Positions 7,776 through 15,767 of a stretch of DNA of 64,000 nt are shown one piece after another (the first letter of the stretch is position 1; every line of letters starts with the position of its first letter). The DNA comes from Thermomicrobiales bacterium (GTDB lineage Bacteria; Chloroflexota; Chloroflexia; Thermomicrobiales; CFX8), in the NCBI GenBank assembly GCA_037045155.1, contig JBAOIG010000003.1, positions 620,001 to 684,000 on the forward strand, written 5' to 3'. The notes under the pieces were generated by a model. That model saw only the letters and a list, made by a program, of their open reading frames with translations. It was not told where the DNA came from and did no database searches. A program made the translations under genes and the position numbers.

Positions 7776-10154
7776 CTAGTCAGCGACGATCCGGATGGCG
7801 TCTGCTACCAGACCCTGGCCAATAGATAGCCGGACTGTCCCTTCCGCGCCGAAACCTGACACTGGCCACTGCATTCCGTTGCGCTCCAGGCGCGGGAATG
7901 AGACACCAGCGTACCCGGGAACGATTGCCGAGATCTCGTCCATGATGACGGCGGTGTTGAGGTATCCGAAGTGATAGCCCAGCCGCTGCGCGATTTCTGA
8001 CACGTAATAGGTGGTTGGGTGCGAATCGCCAGGCGCCGACACCGCGAAGCGTAGCCGCTGAACGGTTCGGTCGAGGTTTGTGAACGAGCCGTCCTTCTCC
8101 AGGAACATTGCCGCCGGCAGGACGATGTCCGCGCGCCGAGTCAGCTCGCTGTCGAAACAGTCCTCGACAATCAGAAGCTCGAGCTTGTCGAGCGCGGCCA
8201 GTAGCTCGGCATCGAGTGGCTTGTTCCACTTATGCGATTGCGCTGAGATGTACATCGCGCGCACCTGGCCGGCCTCGATGGCTGCGGCGAGCCCGCCGAT
8301 TCCGACGCCCGGATCGGACGGGAGGTCTAGCAGTGGAGCGAAGCCATTCTCGGACGCAAGCGAAGTGGCCCATCGGTCGCGCCAGATTTCCGCGAGCGCG
8401 TCGCGGGCTGTCGCGTCGCTAACCAGCTCTCCACCCGGCAGAATCGCCGGATGGCAGCCGACATCGAACGAGCCCTGCATATTCGCATTGCCGCGGCCAG
8501 CCAACACGCCGCCGCCCGGCCGGCCGACGTTGCCGGTCAGCACAGCGAGGTTATGAGCCGCGATCGCGATAGCGCCTGCATCGCCGGAGTCGCGGCTTGC
8601 GGCGGTGTGCCAGATCGTGCTCGAGGGATATTCTGTTCGTCCGTCCCGTTTCCCGACTCCGCCGGTTGCGTAGAGGACGGCGCATGTCCGAAGGAATTCC
8701 GTCGAGACGCCGGCCGTCGCGGCAACCTTGTCGATGTCGATGCCATCGACCGCGCCACGCAGCGTTTCCATGTCTGCGCCCGGCGCTGCCAGGCCCTCGG
8801 CAATGATGATCTTTGCCATTGCGTTCAGGACATCGGCTTCGCTGCCGGCCGGGGCAGGGATCCAGTGGTCAGACCGATCGCACATGTACGAGTGCTCGGG
8901 CCGGACAACGACCATCTTCACTTCGCGATAGCGCAGTGCCCAGAAGAGCCAATACGAAGCAATCGGCTCGGTTACTCCGATATCCGGCCCGACGACCAGC
9001 ACCATGTTCGAGTCAGTTCGCATCTCCTGCATGCCCGCCGGCGATGCTGCTATGCCAAACGAATCGACCAGGGCCTGCTCGACCGATGCCTGGCTTCGGG
9101 TCATCAACCGATCGACATTGTTCGACCCCATCACCGCGCGGCTGAACTGCTGCAGCGAGTAGTTCTCTTCGTTGGTGTTGTCCGGGGAGACAAGCGCCGC
9201 GAACGCCGGCCCCTGGTAATGCTTGAGCTTCTCTGCCGCCGTGTTCAGCGCCTCGTCGAGCTCGACCTCAATGTATTCGCCGCTTTCGCGGATCAGCGGG
9301 TATCGGAGCCGCAGGGGATCCTGGACGTGCTCGTGCCCCCATTTGCCTCGCTCGCAGGTATAGCCCTCGTTGACGCCGCGGTTCCAGAGATGCGTTACAC
9401 GTCGCACCAGACCACGGTTGTGCTCGACATTCAGCGTGCAGCCGACGTCGCAGAAGCCGCAGACCGTCTCGACCGCGTCCAACTCCCACGGGTGGTGGCC
9501 GAAATGGCGATCGGTGAGCGCGCCAACCGGGCAGACCGCGATGCACATCCCGCAGTTGGTGCAGGCTGTCTCGCGAAGATCAGCGCCATAGGAGGTCGTA
9601 ACCTCGGCCTCCAGCCCCCGTCCCGCGATGGTAATTGCGGTGACACCGATCATCTCATCGCAAACACGCGTGCAGCGGGAGCAGATGATACAGCGATCCC
9701 ACTTGTAATCGATCGTCTCGCGAAGATGGCGATAGGGCTGGGCGATCTTCGGACGCAGGTAGGGGCTGTCATGGACGTTATGGAGATACGTGTTGTCCTG
9801 GAGATAACACTCTCCCGACTTGTCGCAGGTCGGGCAGTCCAGCGCGTGGTCGATCAGATACATATGGAGGACGAACTGACGCGACTCGATTACCGCGGGT
9901 GAATGGGTGGAAACCTCCATGCCATCACGAACGGGAGTCGCGCATGACTGGATCAGCCCGCCCCGGGGACCCAGGATCTCGACCGTGCACAACTGACACG
10001 AGCCCCAGGGTCGGAGAAGGGGCTGGTAGCACAGGTTCGGCAACTCAATGCCGGCAGCATCTGCGGCCAACAGGATGTAGGTCCCCGCTGGAACCGTAAC
10101 CTCCTGCCCATCGATCGTGCAGGTGACGAGCTTCGTGTCGGACTTCACCACCAT
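7776..10154 (-). CDS. nuoG: NADH-quinone oxidoreductase subunit G-like, formate-dehydrogenase-type iron-sulfur protein
   Basis: A 792-residue protein. The N-terminus has the 2Fe-2S ligands Cys42/53/56/71, then HALDCPTC...C (His103, Cys107/110/116). Two ferredoxin motifs follow (Cys155-165 and 198-208), then the molybdopterin-type 4Fe-4S set Cys232/235/239/267. The rest resembles formate dehydrogenase alpha subunits (YTCERGKWG, NVGRPGGGVLAGRGNANMQG). Two departures are visible. The FDH catalytic Cys/Sec position reads QASVEQ, without cysteine, and the chain ends where the C-terminal molybdopterin dinucleotide-binding domain would begin. It is therefore probably an electron-transfer subunit without catalysis. 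ATG 10154 is chosen because upstream codons give a non-homologous arginine-rich leader. nuoI follows 37 bp downstream. Confidence 0.88.
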   Translation of the reverse strand: MVVKSDTKLVTCTIDGQEVTVPAGTYILLAADAAGIELPNLCYQPLLRPWGSCQLCTVEILGPRGGLIQSCATPVRDGMEVSTHSPAVIESRQFVLHMYLIDHALDCPTCDKSGECYLQDNTYLHNVHDSPYLRPKIAQPYRHLRETIDYKWDRCIICSRCTRVCDEMIGVTAITIAGRGLEAEVTTSYGADLRETACTNCGMCIAVCPVGALTDRHFGHHPWELDAVETVCGFCDVGCTLNVEHNRGLVRRVTHLWNRGVNEGYTCERGKWGHEHVQDPLRLRYPLIRESGEYIEVELDEALNTAAEKLKHYQGPAFAALVSPDNTNEENYSLQQFSRAVMGSNNVDRLMTRSQASVEQALVDSFGIAASPAGMQEMRTDSNMVLVVGPDIGVTEPIASYWLFWALRYREVKMVVVRPEHSYMCDRSDHWIPAPAGSEADVLNAMAKIIIAEGLAAPGADMETLRGAVDGIDIDKVAATAGVSTEFLRTCAVLYATGGVGKRDGRTEYPSSTIWHTAASRDSGDAGAIAIAAHNLAVLTGNVGRPGGGVLAGRGNANMQGSFDVGCHPAILPGGELVSDATARDALAEIWRDRWATSLASENGFAPLLDLPSDPGVGIGGLAAAIEAGQVRAMYISAQSHKWNKPLDAELLAALDKLELLIVEDCFDSELTRRADIVLPAAMFLEKDGSFTNLDRTVQRLRFAVSAPGDSHPTTYYVSEIAQRLGYHFGYLNTAVIMDEISAIVPGYAGVSFPRLERNGMQWPVSGFGAEGTVRLSIGQGLVADAIRIVAD

Positions 10155-10487
10155 ATCTGGCTGCCCCGTCTCCTCAAGGTCCGGCCAACCGCGCCGTTCT
10201 GGCGCTGTCGTTTCGTGATCCGGGCTTTCCGAGTCCGTCGATATGTTTCGGCGCAAGAGAAAATGCTGACGACCCCACACACCAGCCCGGCGCACCCGTC
10301 GAACGGGTGCTCTATCCGAGTCGATTCTAGCATGGCTAGCGGGCAGCCTCACAAAATCGACGCTCCGGACTCTGAGAACTCACCCCGCGAATCACATCGT
10401 CCGCTGGTGAACAGGGAGTAAACGCCATCATGCTATACTCGACCGGCATTTTCGCTGGCTGAATACCATCGTCTTCGGGGAGGTCGC
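10155..10487. other. Divergent intergenic region, nuoG/gatB
   Basis: These 333 bp between divergent genes hold no convincing gene. Visible features are a TATACT box for gatB (10434-10439), a weak minus-strand TAGAAT (10329-10324) that could serve nuoG with a long leader, and a small repeat CTAGC-ATG-GCTAG (10327-10339). Confidence 0.6.
10434..10439 (+). promoter_or_regulatory. Predicted -10 box of gatB
   Basis: TATACT within GCTATACTCG, 48 bp before the GTG. The same GCTATACT context recurs upstream of ruvB and before the small gene at 23793, so this is probably a housekeeping-sigma -10. No clear -35 is seen. Confidence 0.5.
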
Positions 10488-11936
10488 GTGGAGTTCGAAA
10501 CGGTCATCGGACTTGAAGTTCACGTCCAGCTATCGACTCGAAGCAAGATGTTTTGCGGATGCTCTGCAGAGTACGCGAGCGCCCCGCCCAACACGCACGT
10601 CTGTCCGATTTGCCTGGGGTTGCCCGGTGTGTTGCCGGTCATCAACCGTGACGCGGTCCGCAAGACGGTCATGACCGGTCTGGCACTCGGCGCGGAGATC
10701 CCACCGTTCAACAAGTTCGATCGGAAGAATTACATCTACCCGGACCTCATGAAGGGGTATCAGGTCTCACAGTATGATCTCCCGATGGCGGTGGGTGGAT
10801 ACCTGGATATCGCGGTTGATGGATCCACCCGGCGGATTGGCATCACGCGCGTCCATCTTGAAGAAGACACGGCTCGTCTGACACACACCGCCGGCCATGC
10901 CGGCGATTACAGCCTCGTCGATGTCAATCGTTCCGGCGTACCGCTCATGGAGATCGTCACCGAGCCGGATCTGCGTTCTCCGCAGGAGGCGCGGGAGCTG
11001 CTGATTGAGCTTCGACGCATGCTCCGCTACATCGACGCGTCGACTGCGAACATGGAAGAGGGCCAGTTTCGTTGCGATGCGAACATCTCGCAACGGTCGG
11101 TTGATGGTGCCATCGTCGGCGCCAAGGTCGAGATAAAGAACATGAACTCGTTTCGGGCCGTCGAACGGGCGCTGATATTCGAAACCGAACGTCAGCGAGC
11201 TGCGCTTCGAGCGGGAGAGACGATTGTCCAGGAGACCCGGGGTTGGTCAGATGCCGACGGAGTGACGCTGGGGCAGCGGTCCAAGGAATTCGCGCACGAT
11301 TATCGTTATTTCCCCGAGCCGGACCTGCCGCCACTGGAGATTAGCCGGGAGCTGGTCGCGGAGATTACCACCGCGATGCCGGAGTTGCCGTGGACGCGTG
11401 TGTCACGGTTCGAGGCAACCTATGGACTGTCTCACCAGGAGAGCGCACTGCTGACCGACGAGGCTGCGGTCGCGAATTATTACGAGCGATCCGTGAGCGC
11501 CGCTGGGGGCCACTACCGAGATGTCGCCAACTGGCTGGTTGGAGATGTGTTCGCGATTGCTCGGGCACGCGGAGGATTCGATCTCGTCAGGATCACGCCA
11601 GAGCAGCTTGCCGATATCGTCACGATGGTTCGGTCTGGAGATATCAACGCGCAGGCGGGCAAAGAAGTCCTCGGGGTGGTTGACGAGACCGGTCAATCAC
11701 CGAAGGATGTCGTCGATCAGCGTGGTCTCCGCCAGGTGTCTGATGTGGATCTCGTAGCCAATGCGGTCGCCGAGATCATCGCGGCGAACCCGTCAGCCGT
11801 CGAAGATTACCGCTCCGGGAAGCAGGCGGCGCTTGGCTTTCTGATCGGGCAGGTCATGAAGGCAATGCGCGGAACGGGCAACCCGGCGGTCGTCAGGCAA
11901 GAGATAAGCAGACGTCTGAACGAGGACGCTCAGTGA
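10488..11936 (+). CDS. gatB: Aspartyl/glutamyl-tRNA amidotransferase subunit B
   Basis: The 482-residue GatB subunit, which binds misacylated Glu-tRNA(Gln)/Asp-tRNA(Asn) and transfers ammonia from GatA. Hallmarks are METVIGLEVHVQL-like start EFETVIGLEVHVQL, the zinc-site cysteines in FCGCS and HVCPICLG, and DVNRSGVPLMEIVTEPD. The C-terminal YqeY/tail domain ends in RLNEDAQ. GTG 10488 has GGGGAGG 4 nt upstream. gatA and gatC are not adjacent. A hairpin, GCCCGG-CTCT-CCGGGC (11950-11965), follows the stop and may end the transcript. The identification is secure. Confidence 0.97.
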   Translation: MEFETVIGLEVHVQLSTRSKMFCGCSAEYASAPPNTHVCPICLGLPGVLPVINRDAVRKTVMTGLALGAEIPPFNKFDRKNYIYPDLMKGYQVSQYDLPMAVGGYLDIAVDGSTRRIGITRVHLEEDTARLTHTAGHAGDYSLVDVNRSGVPLMEIVTEPDLRSPQEARELLIELRRMLRYIDASTANMEEGQFRCDANISQRSVDGAIVGAKVEIKNMNSFRAVERALIFETERQRAALRAGETIVQETRGWSDADGVTLGQRSKEFAHDYRYFPEPDLPPLEISRELVAEITTAMPELPWTRVSRFEATYGLSHQESALLTDEAAVANYYERSVSAAGGHYRDVANWLVGDVFAIARARGGFDLVRITPEQLADIVTMVRSGDINAQAGKEVLGVVDETGQSPKDVVDQRGLRQVSDVDLVANAVAEIIAANPSAVEDYRSGKQAALGFLIGQVMKAMRGTGNPAVVRQEISRRLNEDAQ

Positions 11937-12065
11937 CCGATGGGGCCAGGCCCGGCTCTCCGGGCATTCTCGGTGAAGTCCGGCAGAACTGGCGCGATAG
12001 ACCGCCCCTGACGTAGTGAGGAACGGACGGCGGCGCCGCCCGATGGGAAGATCGGTGGTGCGGGT
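11937..12065 (+). other. gatB-GDH intergenic with GC-rich hairpins
   Basis: Contains a 6-bp hairpin with CTCT loop (11950-11965) and the perfect GC palindrome GGCGGCGCCGCC (12029-12040) shortly before the next gene. A structured leader is possible, but no known riboswitch could be matched. Confidence 0.4.
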
Positions 12066-13337
12066 ATGGCTTTCACGACTAGCATCCGTTCTCACGAGCC
12101 CAGCCTGTTCGAGATGGCGGTCGACCGGTTCTCGGAGGCGGCGGATGTCATCGGTCTTGATGATGATATGCGGCGGATCCTCAGCTACTGTCGTCGCGAG
12201 CTTACCGTGCACTTCCCTGTCGAGATGGATGGTGGCTCGGTGCGTGTATTCACCGGCCACCGCGTCCACCACAACCCTGGGCCGGGCCCGACGAAGGGTG
12301 GCATTCGCTACCATCCAAACCTGACGCTGGATGAAGTCAAGGCGCTGGCGATGTGGATGACCTGGAAGTGCGCCGTTGTCGGCTTGCCATATGGCGGCGC
12401 AACAGGCGGCGTTGCTTGCAACCCCAGGTCGATGTCCCAACATGAGCTTCAGCGTCTGACGCGTCGATTCACCACCGAGATCTCCCTGCTGCTCGGTTCG
12501 AATCGAGATATCCCGGCCCCCGACCTCAACACTGGCTCGCAGACGATGGCCTGGATGATGGACACCCTTTCTATGCACCATGGGTATTCGATGCCCGGAG
12601 TGACGACGGGGAATCCTCTGAGCCTCGGCGGCATCGAGGCGAGGACCTACGCGACCGCCCTTGGCGTTGCAATGACGATCCGCCAGGCAACGAGTCGACT
12701 GGATATGCGCCTCGATGGCTCGTCCGCAATCGTTCAGGGATTCGGCAACGTTGGATCGTCGCTAGCTGTTCTGCTCGACGAGATGGGCGTACGCGTTGCT
12801 GGCGTCTCTGATTCGTCGGGGGCCATCTACCAGCCCACCGGCCTGGATATGCTGCGCGTGAAAGCGCACAAGGCACGAACCGGTTCGGTGGTCGGATATG
12901 ATGGGGCCGAGACACTGACGAATGACGAGCTCCTGACGCAACCATGCGACATTCTGGCGCCTGCGTCGGTCGTGGAAGCAATCACCGAACGGAACGCCGA
13001 TGACATCAGGACGCGTCTCGTCGTTGAAGCGGCAAATGGATCGACGAATCCAGAAGCCGACCTGATTCTTCATAACCGTGGGATCGTCGTGGTGCCGGAT
13101 ATCCTTGCCACCGCCGGCGGCGTGGTTGCTTCGTACTTCGAGTGGGTTCAGGCAATCCAGGCGTTTCCCTGGACCGAGACGGAGATTCACGAGCGGCTCA
13201 ACCGAATCATGATGCATGCGTTCGCCGCAGTTGCCGAGACGGCCGAGAACTACAACGTCCAGTTCAGGACGGCCGCGCTCTGCCTGGCCATCCAGCGCGT
13301 CAGCGGATTCGCGCGCGATCGTGGGATCTATCCATAG
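12066..13337 (+). CDS. Glutamate dehydrogenase family protein, catalytic lysine replaced
   Basis: A 423-residue Glu/Leu/Phe/Val dehydrogenase homologue with an intact N-terminal substrate domain, including TKGGIRYHP (Lys77) and MTWKCAVV (Lys101). The C-terminal NAD(P) domain carries GFGNVGSSLA. APDLNTG keeps the catalytic Asp153. The signature GG-x-KGG, which carries the catalytic lysine of GDH, reads GGATGG: codon ACA at 12402-12404 gives Thr113. The protein otherwise aligns end to end, so it may be inactive, altered in reaction, or regulatory. A simple mutant is less likely as the frame is intact. It follows gatB on the same strand and converges with the TrkA gene. Confidence 0.88.
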   Translation: MAFTTSIRSHEPSLFEMAVDRFSEAADVIGLDDDMRRILSYCRRELTVHFPVEMDGGSVRVFTGHRVHHNPGPGPTKGGIRYHPNLTLDEVKALAMWMTWKCAVVGLPYGGATGGVACNPRSMSQHELQRLTRRFTTEISLLLGSNRDIPAPDLNTGSQTMAWMMDTLSMHHGYSMPGVTTGNPLSLGGIEARTYATALGVAMTIRQATSRLDMRLDGSSAIVQGFGNVGSSLAVLLDEMGVRVAGVSDSSGAIYQPTGLDMLRVKAHKARTGSVVGYDGAETLTNDELLTQPCDILAPASVVEAITERNADDIRTRLVVEAANGSTNPEADLILHNRGIVVVPDILATAGGVVASYFEWVQAIQAFPWTETEIHERLNRIMMHAFAAVAETAENYNVQFRTAALCLAIQRVSGFARDRGIYP

Positions 13338-13400
13338 CCGCCTGAGATACGAGCCTGCGCGGCCCGCATCCCCGTCTCCGAGCTGTGGAGGTGGCCACGG

Positions 13401-14060
13401 CTACTCTCCGACGAGCAGCTCCCGGAGCTCCTGCTCTGACTCGCGTCGGGCAATCGCGATGATCTCGTCGCTCGCCTGAATGCTGGTCGTGCCAGTGGGG
13501 ATCACGATCTTACCGCCCCGCAGAATCGCGATGATCGAGGTGTTTTCCGGCAGATCGATCTCAGCGAGCGTTCGGTTCGTGATCGGTGAGGATGGGGACA
13601 CGCTGGCTTCGACAAGCGTTACATGCGCATGTCGAAGCGCGAGAAGGTGCACAAAATGTAGGCCAGGAATTTGCTGCTCGATCAGGCTGAGAATGACGTT
13701 CGTCGGGCTCACTGTGACGTCAATGCCGAGCAGCCGGAATAGCTCTTCGTTCTTCGGGTTGTTGACCCGAGCGATAGTGCGCCCAACGTTGAAGCGATGT
13801 TTCGCCATCTGACAAATGACGAGGTTGTCTTCGTCGTCTCCAGTCACCGCGATGATCACGTCGGCCCGTCCCGCACCCGCGGCGGCGAGTGTCGCGGCTT
13901 CGGCGCCGTCGCCATTCATCACGACTGCCCCAAAACGCTCCGTGTATGTCTCGACCTTGGCCGGATTCTTTTCGATCAGCAAAACCTCATACCCCTCGTG
14001 GACGAGTGTCTTGGTGAGGTAATAGCCAACCTTCCCGCCGCCAACAATAATCAGATACAC
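13401..14060 (-). CDS. TrkA-type NAD-binding K+ channel/transporter regulator (TrkA-N + TrkA-C)
   Basis: 219 residues. The Rossmann domain starts MYLIIVGGGKVGYYL, with acidic LLIEKNP for ribose binding, and continues to about residue 135. A TrkA-C (RCK_C) domain of about 80 residues follows, ending in a DEIIAIAR strand. Such proteins sit at the cytoplasmic face of Trk/Ktr potassium transporters and gate them in response to nucleotides. The membrane subunit is not next to it. The GTG start at 14060 is preceded by AGAGAG. It lies 35 bp after a second TrkA-N gene, and the two probably work as a pair. Confidence 0.88.
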   Translation of the reverse strand: MYLIIVGGGKVGYYLTKTLVHEGYEVLLIEKNPAKVETYTERFGAVVMNGDGAEAATLAAAGAGRADVIIAVTGDDEDNLVICQMAKHRFNVGRTIARVNNPKNEELFRLLGIDVTVSPTNVILSLIEQQIPGLHFVHLLALRHAHVTLVEASVSPSSPITNRTLAEIDLPENTSIIAILRGGKIVIPTGTTSIQASDEIIAIARRESEQELRELLVGE

Positions 14061-14095
14061 AGAGAACTCTCTTTCGTCCGCTTGTGCAGGAAACG

Positions 14096-14509
14096 CTAGC
14101 TCGTCGACAACGAATCGAGCAGCAATGATGCAATGGTCGTCGTCGGACAGACGGTGTAGATCCCCATCCGCCGATAGGTCTCGGCGCGGACAGGATCATA
14201 GACGCGAGCGGCGACCTGAGGTGTCTGGAATCGTTTCTGGGCGAGCTGGGCGGCCATCAGATTCGTGTTGTCGCCATTGGTCACCGCAAAGAAGGCATCA
14301 GCCTCCTCGATACCCGCAAGCTTGAGAACATCCTCGTCGACACCCGTCCCAACGACCGCCGTGCCGCTGAACTCCGGGGAGAGTCGTCGAAGCGCGGCGC
14401 TCTGGATATCCACGACGGAGACCCGATGGCCGGCCTGGTCGAGCGTCCCGGCCAATCGCGCGCCGACCCGCCCGCAACCAACGATCACGATATTCATAGT
14501 CGTTCCCAT
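14096..14509 (-). CDS. TrkA-N domain protein (single Rossmann domain)
   Basis: 137 residues or fewer: a lone TrkA-N nucleotide-binding domain with IVGCGRVGARLA, VSVVDIQ and AVTNGDNTNLMAAQLA. No TrkA-C domain is present. A second in-frame ATG at residue 5 (14497) lies directly before the Rossmann strand and may be the true start. With the neighbouring two-domain protein it probably forms the cytosolic regulatory part of a potassium transporter of the two-protein CeoB/CeoC or TrkA1/TrkA2 kind. That pairing is inference. It is downstream of the UspA gene (15-bp gap). Confidence 0.85.
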   Translation of the reverse strand: MGTTMNIVIVGCGRVGARLAGTLDQAGHRVSVVDIQSAALRRLSPEFSGTAVVGTGVDEDVLKLAGIEEADAFFAVTNGDNTNLMAAQLAQKRFQTPQVAARVYDPVRAETYRRMGIYTVCPTTTIASLLLDSLSTS

Positions 14510-14524
14510 TCTACCGGTGCGCGC

Positions 14525-14965
14525 TCACAGATCCGTCGCCTCACGGGTCAGAATGACCTCACACGACGCGGACCGCAGGACATATTGCGCAGTCTCGCCC
14601 ATCGTTGGCTGCCCACGATAGTCGACAAGCTTGCAGGCCATGACGATCACATCGCAGTTCCGTTCGATCGCCTCATCGACGATGGCTGCGCCAGCGGTGC
14701 GCGCCTGAAGCAACTCCGGAAACACTCGGTGGATCTTCGGCTCTGCCTGTCCTCGAGCATATCGTTCGGCTTCGGCCAGACAAGCCTCACCATGGGCAAC
14801 TTCCTGTGGCATGTCGGCATCGAGCGGAAGCGACTGCTTGACCTCCACAACGTACACGAGCACGACTTCGCTGTTTCGTTTCGCTGCGAGGATGCTCGCC
14901 AGGTCGAGAACTCGTCGATCCCCGGGTCCACCCGTAATTGGGACGAGAATGCGTCGGTACTGCAC
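14525..14965 (-). CDS. Universal stress protein (UspA) family
   Basis: 146 residues starting QYRRILVPITGG, with VVLVYVVEV (strand 2), CDVIVMACK and the final GETAQYVLRSASCEVILTR. This is the UspA fold and phosphate-loop region, although the G-x2-G part of the ATP motif is degenerate. Usp proteins bind ATP or AMP and modulate partner proteins. The GTG at 14965 follows a G6 run at a good ribosome-binding distance. An upstream TTG would add five unlikely residues. A TATGAT box (15024-15019) lies inside the end of the preceding phosphoesterase gene. Clustering with two TrkA genes suggests a link to potassium transport control. Confidence 0.85.
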   Translation of the reverse strand: MQYRRILVPITGGPGDRRVLDLASILAAKRNSEVVLVYVVEVKQSLPLDADMPQEVAHGEACLAEAERYARGQAEPKIHRVFPELLQARTAGAAIVDEAIERNCDVIVMACKLVDYRGQPTMGETAQYVLRSASCEVILTREATDL

Positions 14966-15019
14966 CCAAACCCCCCGCAAAGATGCGCGTTGGTCGAATA
15001 CCCCCTCGACCGCGCTCTA

Positions 15020-15766
15020 TCATACGCCCGATGACAAGCGCGCAATAAGCGGCGAGGGAAGCCCTGCCGATCGCATTGCCGCCTGAGTCCGCTCAATATC
15101 GTAGCGAACGCGACGAAACACCACTCGTTGCTCGATTGGCTCAAAAAGCGCGAACGCCGCCTTCGGATTTCCGTCCCGCGGTTGACCGACGGAGCCGGGG
15201 TTCACGATGAATCGTTCCCCGGCTAGATCGAGAGTATCGCCATCCTGAGGCAGTGCCGGAGCAATGCCGTTGCTGGCCATTGCTTCTGTGATGAACAGCT
15301 GCAAATGGGTGTGGCCAAGGAAGCAGACGGACTCATCGAACGCTTTGAAACCCGCATTCGCGATTCTCGCTGAGTAGACATATTCCCATAATGGATGACG
15401 AGGGCTTCCATGAACGCACAGGCAATCGCGAATAGACACGCTGGAAGGCAAGCCGGCCAGGAATACTCGCTGTTCGCTGGTCAACTGGTCGGCAGTCCAG
15501 AGCGTCGCGGCACGCGCGATCGAGTTGAACTCGTCAAGGGAAAGGAGCGCTGTTGCCGCGGCGTCGTGGTTGCCGAGGAGCATGACTTCCGGGCGGAGGC
15601 CGACGATCCGGTCGATGCAATCGCCAGGAAACGGTCCATACCCGACGGTGTCTCCGAGGTTCCAGACGGCATCGACCGGGCCGGCCGCGACGAGAACTGC
15701 GTCCAGTGCGGCCAGATTCGCGTGAATGTCGGAAACGACTAGTATCGTCATCGAGTCTGTCGCCAT
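15020..15766 (-). CDS. Metallophosphoesterase family protein
   Basis: A 248-residue calcineurin-like phosphoesterase with all five motifs: SDIHANL, NLGDTVGYGP, LLGNHDA, CVHGSPRH and LGHTHLQ. These provide the two-metal site of YfcE/ApaH-type phosphodiesterases. The late INPGSVGQPR-type segment (IVNPGSVGQPRDG) is typical of small bacterial phosphodiesterases. The substrate cannot be told. ATG 15766 sits one nucleotide after the mnmG stop (TGA-G-ATG), implying translational coupling. A second ATG five codons later (15751) is the alternative start. Confidence 0.9.
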   Translation of the reverse strand: MATDSMTILVVSDIHANLAALDAVLVAAGPVDAVWNLGDTVGYGPFPGDCIDRIVGLRPEVMLLGNHDAAATALLSLDEFNSIARAATLWTADQLTSEQRVFLAGLPSSVSIRDCLCVHGSPRHPLWEYVYSARIANAGFKAFDESVCFLGHTHLQLFITEAMASNGIAPALPQDGDTLDLAGERFIVNPGSVGQPRDGNPKAAFALFEPIEQRVVFRRVRYDIERTQAAMRSAGLPSPLIARLSSGV

Positions 15767-15767
15767 C

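Noticed and set aside
8451..9902. A 483-codon open frame on the plus strand opposite nuoG
   Set aside because: It is the antisense shadow of the secure nuoG gene. The translation is Arg/His/Val-rich with no domain, as expected in GC-rich DNA. The same applies to long frames opposite secA (19509-20756), the M14 gene (21626-22774) and ppdK (34293-35369).
7776..10154. Selenocysteine codon in the formate-dehydrogenase-like NuoG
   Set aside because: No in-frame UGA exists. The catalytic position is filled by ordinary codons without Cys.
11937..12065. Possible riboswitch before the GDH homologue
   Set aside because: GC-rich hairpins are present, but I could not match the conserved core of cobalamin, glutamine or other known classes.
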